From: Beta vulgaris subsp. vulgaris
Lineage: Eukaryota; Streptophyta; Magnoliopsida; Caryophyllales; Amaranthaceae
Reading direction: 5' to 3'
DNA: 64,000 bases
NCBI RefSeq assembly: GCF_026745355.1
Contig: NC_079206.1
Location: forward strand, 20,050,392-20,114,391
In this document: positions 37,775 to 50,900 of the stretch, piece by piece
Numbering within the stretch: the stretch's first letter is position 1
How the letters are laid out: each line of letters begins with the position of its first letter
Program-made: the position numbers and the translations under genes
The notes under the pieces: model-generated
Told to the model about the DNA's origin: nothing
Databases searched by the model: none
What the model saw: the letters and a program-made list of their open reading frames with translations, nothing else

Positions 37775-37985
37775 GCTTATTTGGTGGAGGTGGTGGGAAA
37801 CTCACCTTGTGACTTGGAGGTCACAAGTTTGAATCTCACTACCTATTTGTGTTTGGGAGTAGGGATTTCCTTATATCCCCTTATTATTAAGCGTTGACCT
37901 GGTAGCTGACTTAAGCGAGGTGTTGGTCCAGTAGGGTCATTCTTCTTACCAATGAGTCTCCAGTGGGGGGCCCAAAGAAAAAAAA
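37775..37985 (+). mobile_element. SINE-like tRNA-derived element
   Basis: The 5' part resembles a tRNA promoter: GGTGGTGGGAAACTCACC, then GAGGTCACAAGTTTGAATCTC (box B-like). It ends in an A-rich tail at about 37974-37985. No target duplication was found. Confidence 0.55.
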
Positions 37986-38515
37986 TACTTTTTTATTTTA
38001 GAAAGTTTTAAATTAGATGTTACACTTTAATTTTGGGTAATAACTTCTCTTTATCTCTCTCCTATCACATGTTCACATGGGATCCTTTTGTTTTCTTTCT
38101 CTCTATCTCTCTCCTCTCCAAAAATTATCTAAAAATCAGTGATTTGAAAAGTATAACATGTAAAAAAAAAAAAAAAGGGAAGTAAATAGAATTGACAATC
38201 ACATCCATCAAGGAAAAAAAGGGGCTCTTGAAGGCTATCAAAATGGAATTTGCATTGCTTTTTCAACATCGTGTATCTGGGTTTCAAATTCAACAAACCA
38301 TTATTGTCATCATCTTGATATATATAATCGTTTTGGCCTTTGGGAGCAATGCATGAATATGGTCGCTATTTACTAGTGTCACAAAATTGATGTTTTTTTT
38401 TGACGGGGACGTAAAATTGATGTTGGAGCTTACATTTCCAACTTAAACATAAACATCTAACCTACTAATCAAAGGGATACGTGTTCGAAATGTGTACGCT
38501 TCACATTTGTTAAGA

Positions 38516-38536
38516 GTTAAGACAATATATGGTCAA
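38516..38536. repeat. 21-bp direct repeat, left copy (right copy 43739-43759)
   Basis: A 21-bp segment (GTTAAGACAATAT...GGTCAA) occurs identically at 38516-38536 and 43739-43759, bracketing the TTCAG element plus Copia 2. It is too long for an ordinary transposon target duplication. Confidence 0.9.
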
Positions 38537-38841
38537 TACATAAATTAATATCATTATATAAATAACTTAGGGTTTGTTCTATTCGGCATTAAACAGCTGA
38601 ACTGAACTGAATTGAATTGAACTGAACTGAACTGAATTAAACTGAATTTGTAAACTGTAATAGAGAGAAATGAGAGAAGGAAGAGAGAGAAAATTATTCT
38701 CCTCAATCCTGTTATATAACAACAGCCCCTTCAACATTATTACAGCAAAGTATTTATAGAGTAGTTAGTTATAACTAACTAGCTAAAGTAGTTACATCTA
38801 ATAACAGAAAGCTAATTACATCAGCTAATTATTACATAAAC

Positions 38842-40348
38842 TCATATTCCCCCTGCAAGCAGGAAATGGGAAGAATGAACCAAACCAAGCTTGGAAGAGA
38901 GTTGCTGATGTTGAGGACCTGTGAGAGGCTTTGTAAGGATGTCTGCGAGCTGAAGTGAACTGGAAACATGAGAAGTTTGAATGAAACCTGAAACCACCTG
39001 TTCTCTCACATAGTGGCAGTCTCTATTCAAGTGCTTTGTCCTCTCATGGAATACTGGATTCTGCGCAATATGTTCAACAGCAGAGTTATCACAAAATAAT
39101 TTAATAGGTAGCTGCACTTGATGATTTAAATCTTGCATTAATCCCTCCGACCACACCATTTCAGAAGCAGCACTAGACATGCTCCTATACTCAGCTTCAG
39201 CAGAAGACTTGCTCACAATCTTTTGTTTCTTGGTTTTTCAAGAAAGCAAATGAGAACCCAAAAACATGCAATAAGCACTCAAAGATTTGCAACTAAACAC
39301 ACAAGAACTCCAATCAGCATCACTGTATCCTAAAGATGTAAATCACACTGAGCTGGATAATATAGGTCCTAATCAACTGTGTTCTTAAGGTATTTCACAA
39401 CATGGAGTGCAGCTTGCATATGAGGTTTCCCTTGGACAACTAAGAAACTGACTCAAGTGCTGAGTAGTATATGACAAATCTGGCCTTGTAATGTTAAGAT
39501 ATAACAGCCTACCTACAAGCTGTCTATATGTTTCAGGATGTTCAAGGACTTCGCCAACATCTGTAGATAAACCTAGACCCTTAGGCAAAAGGGTAGTGAC
39601 AGGTTTATCATGAGACAAATGAAAATCTTGAATAATATCTGAAATATACTTCCTTTGACTAAGGAAGGTACCATGTTTATTTCTGAGAACTTTAATGCCT
39701 ATAAAGTACTTCATGTTACCCAAATCCTTGATAGTGAAAGCCTTATCAAGAGAAGACTTTAGGAAATCAATTTGATGTTGACATGTACCAGTTAAGACCA
39801 TATCATCCACATAAACAAGAATGAGCAAAAATTCACCATCTTTCTGCTTTGTGAATAGAGAATAGTCTTGAGTGGATTGAATAAAACCTTGTAGGGAGAG
39901 AAACTTGCATAATTCTTTATATTCCACTGCCTAGAAGCTTGCTTGAGACCATATAAAGACCTCTTTAACTTGCATACATCACCAGGCTTAGCTTTGGTAT
40001 AGCCTAATGGAGGTTTCATAAACACTTCTTCATCCAAGAAACCATACAAGAAGGCATTATTTATGTCTAATTGACATAAAGGCGAACCTTTTGGCAGTAG
40101 CAAGGGAAATGACTACTCTGACAGTAGCTATCTTTGCAACTGGTGAAAATGTGTGAGTATAATCTCTCCCAGCTACTTGTTGATAGCCAATTGCCACCAA
40201 GCAACCTAGCTTTATATCTTTCCACAGTGCCATTTGGATTAAATTTGATCTTAAAAATCCATTTGGAAGCAATAGCTTTCTTGCCTGCTGGTAAAGAAGT
40301 CAATAACCGGGTATCATTTTTTTCTAAAGCAAGGATCTCTTTATCCAT
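38842..40348 (-). pseudogene. Copia 2 reverse transcriptase and RNase H, four pieces
   Basis: Pieces 40067-40348 (KKAIASKWIFKIKFNPNG), 39792-40103 ([18 protein letters not shown]), 39385-39927 ([13 protein letters not shown], the intact YVDD box, and FTIKDLGNMKYFIGIKV) and 38842-39216 (SKSSAEAEYRSM, CDNSAVEHIAQNP; RNase H). Three frame changes or stops separate them. Confidence 0.85.
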
Positions 40349-40419
40349 GGCATCCTGCCACTCATGAATTAAACAAGCTTGATCATAAGAAGAAGGTTCA
40401 GAAATAGAGTTAGAAGAGG

Positions 40420-40788
40420 TTACAGAGAAGGAATTGGAAGTAGAAGATTGAGGGAGAGTAGGACATACAAAGTCTTGTAATTTAACAGGTGGTTTAGAAA
40501 GTCTAGTAGAATGTCTGATAGGAGGAAGGGGTAAATTTCAGGGTCATGAGTAGAAGTAGGATTGGAGTCATGAATATTAGGCTCAGGAATAATATTTTCA
40601 GCAGAAGAGGTAGGAATAACAGAATGATGTATAGACTCAATAGAATTGGATGGAGAAGGAAGAGAAATAGATGGAACAGGAGATGATAATGAAGAGAGAA
40701 CATTAGTTTCAGAATTAATATCTGGTAATAAGAGAGGTGTGATTTGAAGAGAAACAGGAATAGGAGAAATAGAAGTAGGGTCTGACAA
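40420..40788 (-). pseudogene. Copia 2 Ser/Pro-rich linker between integrase and RT
   Basis: A 122-codon low-complexity stretch (Ser, Pro, Leu and Ile rich) lying exactly between the integrase and reverse-transcriptase domains, the usual position of the variable Copia linker. It has no recognisable motif of its own. Confidence 0.55.
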
Positions 40789-41096
40789 ATCTATGGGATT
40801 ATGTATAGAAGAGAATGTAGGTGGGTTTGGTAACTGGGAAATAGAATGAGAATTAGGCTTAAAAGGAAATATGGCTTCTTAAAATACAACATCTCTAGAA
40901 ACAAAACACTTCTTGGTGGTTAAATCATACATTTTATTGCCCTTTTGTCCAAAAGGATAGCCTAAAAAAACACATTTGACAGCTATAGGACTGAACTTGT
41001 CTTTGGTTCCATCAGTATTGTGGGCATAACAAAGACAACCAAATACTCTAAGAGAGTCATAATATGGTTTCTGGTTAGTTAAAACTTCAAAAGGAC

Positions 41097-42508
41097 TTAT
41101 CCAGTTAAGAATAGGAGTGGGTATTTTGTTGATAAGAAAGGTGGCAGTAAGGAGACATTCTCCCCATAAATGAGAAGGGATATTATATTAGCTTGAAATT
41201 TCAAAGCTCTAGCCACCTCAAGAAGGTGTTTGTGTTTTCTTTCAACTCTCCCATTTTGTTGGGGAACACCAGGAATACTTCTTTGATGATATATGCCTTT
41301 ATTACAAAAAAGATCAAGACACTGTTCTTGTATGATTTCAGTGTCATTATCAGTCCTTATGCTTTTAACAGGTTTGTTATATTGTGTTTCAATATGAGCT
41401 AAGAAATTTGCAATGGTTTTATAGACTTGTTGTTTGTTTTGTAATAAGAAGGCCCATGTAGTCCTACTAAAATCATCCAGGATAGTTAGAAAATAGGAGG
41501 CTCCATGAAGAGTTTTGATTCTATATGGACCCCAAAGGTCTATATGTATTAGAGCAAAAGAATCAGGTGCTCTAGAAACACTTCTAGGGAAAGGAGAATT
41601 GTGATGTTTTGCAAACACACATATGTCACAAAAGAAATCAAGTGAATGTGAGTAAAGAGAAGCATTCACATATTTCATTCTAGATATGGAAGAGTGTCCT
41701 AACCTTGCATGAAGGATTTCAAGAGATAGTTTGGATGTAGAATTGGCTCTATGAGGTGGGATGTATTTGACAGAAGATGTGAATGTGGATGTGTTTGTGG
41801 ATGAAGAACAAGCATGTAGATCATGAGCCGATTGATGCACATTTAGATAATAGAGACCACCTACTTTAATACCTTGAATCAACCTTTTCCCAGCATTATT
41901 CACAAACACACATTCAGAACAAGTAAAGTGAACTGTAATGTTGCTATGGTCAGCCAACTTTCTCACAAACGGCAAATTATGTTTAAAAGTAGGCACAAGT
42001 AACACATCATACAGTGTAATACTGGCACATATCACAACATTACCAATTTCAGAAACTAGAGTGTAACTACCATCAGGTAGTCCTACTTTAATGGCTTTAT
42101 CAAGTTTTCTTTTAACAAAAAATAATTTAGTACATATACCATGTGATCAGTTGCACCAGAATCAATTATCCATATTGATTTAAGAGATATACCTGCCAAG
42201 TGAGCAGAAGATGCAAAGTTGTTAGAAAATTCTCCAACAACTTGCTTGTTTTGCACAGTTTTAAGGAAGTCTTGGAACATTGAATGAAGCATAGCACTAT
42301 CAACATGGTTAACTGAAGCACCAGATGGTCCAGCAGCAGTGTATTCAAGAGGTGTATCCTCAAAGTTGTTGTCAGCAGCAACATGAGCACTCAGTTCTAG
42401 AGTTGTGATTGAAAGATCCAGAGCCAGGTTTCTTGTGATACCAGTCAGGGAATCCAATGAGCTTGAAACACTGATCTTTAGTATGTCCTTTATCCTTGCA
42501 ATAATCAC
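41097..42508 (-). pseudogene. Copia 2 protease and integrase
   Basis: 42083-42508 carries IWIIDSGATDHMVY (protease DSGA motif). 41097-42035 carries the integrase: HARLGHSSISRMKYV, CDICVFAKHH, GASYFLTILDDFSR, and RTDNDTEI, where Copia integrases normally read RTDNGTE; then GVPQQNGRVERKHKHLLEVA. A stop and frame change separate the two parts. The integrase piece is nearly complete. Confidence 0.85.
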
Positions 42509-43322
42509 AATGCAAGTTCAACTTCTCCAGCTTTTCTTTCTTCCAGTCTCTTTTTCCACCAGAACTTCTTTGAACAGCAAGAGCACTAACTTCTTGAGTA
42601 GAATATTGGATTCCAGAGATTTGCTTTTGCTTTTCAATTTGTTGAGCTAAAGCAAAATCTCTATTAATGGAAGGCAAGGGATCCATTGACATAATGTTAG
42701 TGATAACATTGTCATATCAATCATTAAGACCAAGCAAGAATTCAACTAATTTTTCTTCAGCCTGAAAGTCTGCAATCTTCTTCATAAAATTGCAACTGCA
42801 TTTAGCCATTGCACCACAACTACAATCCGGAAAATTCCTTAAGTTTTGTAATTCATCCCATAAACGCTTCATCTTTCCAAAATAAACCACAACAGACATG
42901 TTTTCTTGCTTTAATTTCTCCAAATCTTTCTGTAATTGATAAATCTGAGGTCCATTGGACTGGCCATACCTCTCACAAACTTCACTCCATAGCTGAATTG
43001 AACTCTCTACGAAAGTAAAATTCTCACCAATTTCTGGTTCCATGGAATAAGCCAACAAGTAATCAGATCTAATTCATCTATTGAAATCCTTATCCTTAGA
43101 ATTAGGTTTCGTAATTGATCCATCAAGAAATCCAAGCTTATTTTTCGCAATTAAAGCACGTTTTACATTTCTCTTCCAGCTAACAAAATTAGTTGAATTC
43201 AAATTAATTGCAAATAACTTGTTCATAGTCTGATCTGAATTGGAAATGTAAAATGGATCGTTATAGCTGATACTTACATTGTTGTCACTATTGACATAAT
43301 TATCTCCAGAATTTTCCGCCAT
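42372..43322 (-). pseudogene. Copia 2 gag with nonsense codons
   Basis: Starts MAENSGDNYVNS at 43322. Reading stops at TAG at about 43071-43073 and again at TGA near 42714, both where the related sequence suggests Trp. The same frame continues to the zinc knuckle CDYCKDKGHTKDQC, then shifts near 42400. Both stops are single G-to-A changes from TGG. Confidence 0.83.
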
Positions 43323-43645
43323 TGATTGATTGAAAGAAACAATGAAGAAGAATCTCCTTTCACAATCTTCAATTCAGATTTGATCAATCAAAGATTGATT
43401 TTGAGTTCATTCGCAGGTCAAGAAATGAACCTGCTCTGATACCATGTAAACTGTAATAGAGAGAAAAGAGAGAAGGAAGAGAGAGAAAAGTATTCTCCTC
43501 AATCCTGTTATAACAGCAGTCCGTTCAACATTATTACAACAAAGTATTTATAGAATAGTTAGTTATAACTAACTAGCTAAAGTAGTTACATCTAATAACA
43601 GAAAGCTAATTACATTAGCTAATTATTACATAAACTCATAGAATT

Positions 43646-44720
43646 GAACTGAAATGAAATGAATAGTGATATGTGAGACAGTGAGGGTAAAAGTATTGTC
43701 CAGAGCTGAACTGAACTGAACTGAACTGAATTGAGCTGGTTAAGACAATATATGGTCAAAGGGACACTCTTGTACACTATTGGCAACAAGTGAGTAAGTA
43801 TTGTGTCTTTTGTATGTGCACGATAGTAACAAGCGGATTTGTGAAAATGAATAAGAAATTTGGAAGAGAGAGGGCGCTTCAACGTAAATTGCAAGACCAA
43901 ACGTAAGTAAGGAACTCCACAATAATTTTGTTAAAATTTGGTAGGAAAATGAACTTCATTCATTCAATTGTGCTCCCCAAAGAGCCTTAATTATGAGAAA
44001 GCCCTTCTTCCCACCCACTAAACACACTACATGCACTAACTTCACAACTAAAGATGAAACTTAAACAAAGAGCTAAAATACTTGAAAGCATTAGATAAAC
44101 AAATCACAAGGAAGATTGCATTCTAACACTTAGGGCCTCGACAAGCGCATTTGATAATCAAAATTCTTGGACGTAAACGTTACATCATAATCTATGGTGT
44201 AACAACCCATAAACCATCGCTTCTTTTATAAAATTAAATAACTCAAATGACATAGAAAAAATGACAAATTTCTTGTTAAAATCTATGTTATTATGCATGC
44301 TACACAATAAGTTACGGTGTAACATGTTACACCCAAATCGATAAGTAATGCTCAAAAACTTATTTATGGGAAGAAACTAATAAGTATATCTGTCCAAGAT
44401 GATCACGTAAGACTTTTTGTTAAATTAAACTAAATGGGTAATTGTCACACAAGCAACATGATCTCTAACTCTAGAACAATTTATTATTTTCTTATCAATT
44501 ACATAATAATGAACAAATTGAAAAGTTGTGGTTATAGTTAGTATGTCTATCATCGCTAATTCCATTGTGTGATGTAATATTATGTCTGTCATCAATCACA
44601 TTCATCAAATGAATCTACAACTGGGAAGTGATTATTTCTCTTCTAGAATGATTAATCATAGACCCGACGTTATCATGTTGTATATACTAAAGTACTGTCT
44701 TCACGGGGGTATTCAATAAT

Positions 44721-44761
<41 letters not shown>

Positions 44762-46856
44762 ATGCCATTTATATACTTAAAGCACATTATCTGCTTGTGA
44801 ACACCACATATCATCAGTACTGAATTGCGGCTGAATTTTAGACGAAACAAAAGTATCGATCATGTGAACTTCTGTATACTAAATTGTACTCCACATATAT
44901 GTGGCACTATCCATTTTATTTGGTCACGATATAGAGTTCACAGGTCCAATAGTATCGATCTATAGTATATTATTGAGCTAATACTGATTTTAACTAATAA
45001 TGGAGTATATGGATAGGAGTAGTACTGCCCTTTCTCTTCTTTATATGCAGCAGTTGTGACTTCTTTATATGCAGTTGTGACTTGTGAGTGAGTTAGTTGC
45101 TAACTTGTGATCTACTCATCAAGTTGTAGAAAACTTTACCCACTGTATATAAAATAGTCTCTTAGCTTACTTCATAAGTCCCACTTGGTTCCTTTTACAT
45201 TTTTCTCCCCCATCCCTTTTTTCTATGCCTCTTAACCTATTTCAAGCCAATTTCTTAGCTTAATAGTTAATATTATAGGGTAAGAAACGACACATTTAGA
45301 GTTTTACTTAGTATTATCCTCTCATAAATATTATATATATGCTACAAATTTAATGGGGAGTCATTCATATCAAATTAAAGAATAAGCTAGCTGGTAAATT
45401 ATATATCAAATTCGCTCATTAATTCATTATTTTTCAAGAAATTAATTTTCTTTATTGTTTATGTCTAAATATGACATTAAACGGGTTAATTACACAGATC
45501 CAACAGAAAAGAACCACGACAATAAGAAAGCACAACATTTTATTGTGCATGTTGAGTCGTGGGACTCTGCATGTGCATATTTCATTACTAGCATGACATA
45601 CACAACATGACTGAAGGCATGAAAACATACAATTTTTCAAACCTAGTCATGAAGTACAATACGACCTGACAAAAAGAGCCCATGGGCGGTGCTCGTTCTT
45701 TAGTAGAGTAAACTTGTGTCAAGAATTGTACGTGCTTTTTTTGTTAGCATCTAGAGATGAAGCCATACTTCGGCCACATCAGGAAAGCATGACATGCCAT
45801 GACACGAGCTTGAGCACAATGCAAAAAAGTACGACAATATCATTCCTAAATGCAGAGTGAGATATGGCCCGGGACAATGACTCTCGGGTCTTGCCATGCT
45901 TGTGCCTTAATATTGAGTATAGTCGATCCATCACGAGACAGGATTCATCGTGTCGAGTCATAAAATAATATTTATGTAATCTATTAATATCTTTCGGTCT
46001 TTCTTATTATTAAGAATTGCAACATTTTGACTTTCTAACTTGTGAGCACCATCAATTTGAGCATCTTATAATAAAATTATAAAGAGTACAGTTAATATTT
46101 TGAAGATATATATTGAGTCAGACCCAATACCACTTTACACAATATTAACATATGTTTTTTATATTATAAAATTGTAATAAAAGAAGGCTATGTTAACCGT
46201 GCAAATTTATAATTTATCAAAAAATTGCTCTTGAATCGATTAGACGGGTAATTAAGTTTCTTAATGCATCAAATCAACATATATACAGGCAATCGTATCT
46301 CGAGGAAGGATTTGGTATAATTGCATTAGCATACTCCTAATAGATTTGCAAGCCTTTTGTCATATATACAAGGTTTTGCTAAATGACAACCTATGTTTTC
46401 TTATTTATACCCTATTTTCTCTTGTATAAAAATATGAGGGTCTTTCCTTCTATCTCCCCTCCATTACCCATTCTTTCATTCATTCCCCTTCCACCCCCAT
46501 TCATCCTCACTCTTCTTCTATTTCCTTTATTGAAGGACTACAAGATCTCTAAATTTTCAGACAAACTCAAAATTTCCAATGAGTTTAAGTTGTTACCATC
46601 TCGTCATATAGTCGGAAAATGCTAATGTAATTATTTATTTTTCTAAATAACAGTGATGAAATGTATTCAACTTGGCACTTCGAAGCACTTAGCACGGATA
46701 TGGGGTTTTGTGTAACGATTTTCTATTTTGGTCCCTATTTTGGCCGATTTTGTTTAGGTTAACTAGAACATCTCAGACTAGAGTAAGATTTGCCGGACAC
46801 TTACTTGAAATTGCTGAAAAAGCATCTAGACATCTATCATATACGCCTGAACTTGT
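43646..46856. other. Intergenic, AT-rich
   Basis: Apart from the 21-bp repeat and the (TA)17 tract I see no gene. 45650-45960 contains CATGACACGA / TCGTGTCGAGTCAT-like repeats, reminiscent of the repeat-filled hAT-type elements, but no ends could be placed. Confidence 0.5.
44726..44759. repeat. (TA)17 microsatellite
   Basis: Uninterrupted TA dinucleotides. Confidence 0.95.
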
Positions 46857-47123
46857 GGTCAGGCTCCTATTATAGGCTCCCAACCACGGGTATAGGCTCC
46901 TATGATAAGCCCCCAACCACAGGTACATAAGCCTATTATAGGCGCTTGTACCTCTGGTTGGGCGCCTATAAATGTACTTGTGGTTGGGCGCTTGTTATAA
47001 GCACTTGTACTTGTGGTTGGACTCTTATCCTAGACGCCTGTTATATAAGCATCTATACCTGTGGTTGGGCTCCTATCATAGGCGTTTGTACCTGTGTTTG
47101 GACATCTATGATAGATGCATGGG
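46857..47123. repeat. Minisatellite of about 40-bp units that switches orientation
   Basis: About six to seven diverged copies of a unit like GTACCTGTGGTTGGGC + CTATNATAGGCG. The first two (46857-46930) are in the reverse orientation (CCAACCACAGGTACA), the rest forward. Open frames repeating CGW/LWLG motifs across it are by-products of the repeat. Confidence 0.8.
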
Positions 47124-47465
47124 GACTTTTTTGACGATTTCAAGTCATTCTAGTCCATTTCTTTAATTAAATGAAGTATAAAATTCCATTAATATCAATA
47201 CTGTAATATTGTATCCCAAAAAGTTGCACGTAATGTAGCTGGAAAAGTTGTCATAGATGTCGTCGGAAAAGTGGTCGGGTGATGATGTCATTCAACTTCC
47301 TTCAATGTGTGATGAAAGGGAGTGGCCGAAAAAGTCCTTGGGTGTGACAAGAGAAAGTGAGAGTGTGAAGGAATGGGTTTGGGGTATAAATACATGGGGG
47401 TGGGGACATGTATGTATTTAGGGTGTAAATAGGAAATTTAGGGCGTCATATAGCAACCTAGTATA

Positions 47466-47677
47466 CCAAGTAGTACTTGATCTAATTGTTTAGTTTGTAT
47501 TCCACAACTTTGAGGTTGTGGGATCATACCCCACTAGAGGCACTTTGGGGGTGGGTTTTCCCCATACCATTCCCCTACTCCCAAGAGGTCTTGCCTGCAA
47601 ACCCAAACTGAATTGACCTGTTCGAGATACTAGTTCGATTAGGGCGCCTTCTTCTTAACAAAAAAAAAAAAAAAAAA
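47466..47677 (+). mobile_element. tRNA-derived SINE with A-tail and 16-bp target duplication
   Basis: Flanks ATAGCAACCTAGTATA (47450-47465) and ATAGCAACCCAGTATA (47678-47693) match in 15 of 16 bases. The body has a box B-like GAGGTTGTGGGATCATACCC and ends in about 18 A residues (47660-47677). Length about 212 bp, normal for plant SINEs. Confidence 0.85.
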
Positions 47678-47926
47678 ATAGCAACCCAGTATATATAAAA
47701 GAATACAAAGAATCATGATATATATATGATATGTGTGTAAAATGTACTGTGCTTCCCCGTAACAATAGCTCTTTTTATCATTTTTAATGACCCCAAACAA
47801 CCCCAAAAGAATTAATCACATACATGATTTTATATTTTCATTCACATTCACCCTCATCACCTAATTTCTTAATTAATTTACATCATAAAACTTTCACACA
47901 ATATTTCCCTTGATGACAAAAACTGA

Positions 47927-50900
47927 TCACATATTAGCCTGTAATTCCTTAGACTCAACATTATTATTTTGTTTCCTTCCATGGCCTCTCCTCCTTCTTT
48001 GCCTCTTTGGTATAGACCCAAACTTCAACCTCCCTGTCTCCTTAAACCTCTGCTGCTCCGATGACACAATCACACATTCCGGTGGTGGAACCGGGTAGCG
48101 GACCATGTCATAACAATATGAGTAGTACATATACTTCTCCCTAAACCACTTCATGGCCCTACGTCCTCCAGGGGTAACTTGAGAATATTCCTTGTTTTCG
48201 ATCTCATCTTTCTTGGTAGCGCAGTCGGAGGAGCTAGTGGTGCCCGCGACTTGTTCGATGGGATCCACAGGGCAACCATCGAGTACAAAGTCGGTGAACT
48301 CGGACACGAAGGGCTCGAACTCGTACTTGACTTTGTACCTGCCTCCGGCAGTAGCCCAACTTGAGGCATCCCATATGGTTGCGTAGAGGGACATGGGTTT
48401 AGATGGGAAGTCTGATCCCATTGCTTCATTGCGGACTATTTCTCTTATTGGGACGTTATCTACGTAAAATCTGCATTGCATGGAAATTTGTATGTATGGT
48501 TTAGTAAGATAGAAGCTAAGCATATATCCCACTATTATTACTTTAAAGTAAACTAATGCTTCAAGTTTAGGAGTAACAACATGTTTACTGACTCAAGTAG
48601 GGGAGTAATAACATGTCAACATGTGTACTAAACAAATTCTGCCCTCAAGTTGTGAATATCATCGGTAATTTTAGAGTATTTTCTATGATGAATCATATCT
48701 TTATTCAAGTAATAAAAAGGAAATCGGGGGAAAAGTAGTTGTTGTTATTCAAGTAGAGTTGGAAAAAAAAAAGGATGCAAGAACAGAAAAATTATGACAA
48801 GTTCGTCAAAAGGAAAAAGAAGAAGGAAAAGTATGATTAATTGCAACAGAGCTAAGATGGTTTTGAAAAGAAATACATAAATGTATAGATAATGATTATA
48901 GGTGTATAGAAGCGTGCACAATGAAGACCTTCTTGTCATTGCAAAAGAATTATATATGATACATCATCATATATAACTTTGAAATTAGACCTTAAGAAAA
49001 TGCATTTGAGTAGTAAATTTACTACCAACCAACAATAAAAAGTTAAATGACTGTCTACCTTAAAAATTGGAGAGCTGATGTTCATATATGGAATATGGAT
49101 CACCTAAACAAGGCTTACAGTTTGGCAAACAAGCAACTTGCTTGAAAATGACCCATTGAAAGTGCACCACAGCTAGGATATGTTCCATGTGTGTGGTACA
49201 AATTTAATTAGTATCCTTATTCCATGATCATTTATAATTATCAATATTAGTATAAGATGCTCAAACCATAAGATGATATGGGTTATATACCATGTTACTT
49301 AGATACGGATTGAGTGTCTACTTGGATACGAGTGTCCAAGTGTCCGACTCGGCTATTTTGTAGAAAAAAAGTCAAGTTTTTGGTTTAAAATGAAGTATTC
49401 AAGACATGACACCTCATTTTTGAGGTAAATGAAGATGTCGGCGTAATACTAGTTATATGTAATGAGTCATACCGGAGAATTAATTGATCCTTCTCTCGTT
49501 TATAACTAGATGAGCATTCATGGCTCTTAGGTAATACTTCCTTCGTTCTTTTTTTAAAATTCTAATATATGAGTTTTTACTCTGTATAATCTTGATAGAT
49601 TCGAGACTCAACAAAATAACATATATAGTCCGTAGAAAATCATGAAGGTATGGCTAAGTAGGGACTAGAATTTTAATGGTCCTTGATATCTATGTAGTAC
49701 TTTTATACCTAGTAATGAGCAAATATTCAAGACATCGATCATGAGGCATCAAATATTTTCCCATAAGCAATGATAATATGGTATGGAGATATAAGACAAT
49801 TAAGTACCAACTTCCTACAGCAAAAAAGACCAACATGGGAAGTTTGGACCAAAATACCTACTCCTAATTGTTTCGAAATGTTCTTAGGAGTCAAATTATT
49901 GGTTATATGAAAATTACATAAATAATGGTTGGTATACAGAAAAGAAAAATATTCCATAGTGTATGAATGAGATAATAATAATAATAATATGATATGTAAT
50001 CAGTTAACAAAAATTAGGTCAGAATTTATGTCGTTAGCCAGCAAAGATCTGTCCTCAATGATTAAGGTCTAAGCAGTGTAGATTACAAAAAATATTACTC
50101 CATAAAATTAAACAACTAAATAAAGCAATATATTGGGAAGCATATATCTTTCTATTTTTAAATACCCTCAAATTAGGAAAGCCAAAAAAAATGTTGGAAA
50201 GAATTGAAAAAAGACTTGTATGAATTATTGAGAAGGGAAAAGAAAAACTTTATGAAAGATTAAGAGTTAAGTCTTATGATGATGAAGTAGTATTAAAAAG
50301 AAGCTTTGAATATTAGGCTAGTAGTATATGAAAAGTTACCTAACAAAAGAGAAAAGGCAATATTTAAGCGTATGAAAATAGAAATTATTATGGTCAAGAA
50401 ACAACCAATTATATAAAATTTATACCAATAATCACCCACCACAAATCTCTCCTTCTTTTTCTAAATTCCGCGTTACAAAAAGTTGATATTAGTTGGTAAA
50501 AGCCAAAATCCAGCCAACCCCAGCTACAAAAAGTTACCCAATATAGCCAAAATGCTATATTACATTCTTTATTACACGGTCTCACTTAATCAAATTTACA
50601 CGGATATCATATTAACACGGAAATTCTTCTAAGTATAAAACGCGCTAAATTTTTTTGTTAAGAGATAATTGACTCGAATATCAACCTCTATTATGTTACT
50701 AACTTATAGAGTATATAAGCTTAAAGGTTGGGTATAACGCTAGATAACAGGCTGAAAAGTCTAGTATCACCACAAGAATAATTTCAATCGTATAAAACAC
50801 GCTATTTTTAAAATAAAAATAATTATGCATATAAGCACATAAAATGTCATTTAAAAAAGAAAAAGGCGGCACCTTATTATAAAAAAATTGTGATTAACTA

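Larger units (their letters stand above)
38649..43640 (-). mobile_element. Ty1/Copia retrotransposon 2, full length but coding-defective
   Basis: The LTRs are 38649-38846 and 43445-43640 (198 and 196 bp, several differences), flanked by a perfect 5-bp target duplication GAATT (38644-38648 and 43641-43645). TGGTATCAGAGC beside the 5' LTR is the tRNA-Met primer site. Minus-strand order is gag, protease, integrase, RT, RNase H, all disrupted. Domain wording closely parallels Copia 1, so the two belong to one lineage. It sits inside a TTCAG-repeat element. Confidence 0.95.
38574..43735. mobile_element. TTCAG-repeat Tourist-like element interrupted by Copia 2
   Basis: Begins GGGTTTGTTCTATTCGGCATTAAACAG, matching the ends of the elements at 56604-57547 and 24569-25456, followed by CTGAA pentamers. 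The Copia insertion splits it at GAATT, and pentamers resume at 43641 and 43694-43735. The right terminal repeat is missing; the sequence instead turns into a copy of 38516-38536. Confidence 0.6.

Noticed and set aside
46946..47166. Open frames with repeating CGW / YLWLG motifs
   Set aside because: They come from the 40-bp minisatellite, in overlapping frames, with no gene context.
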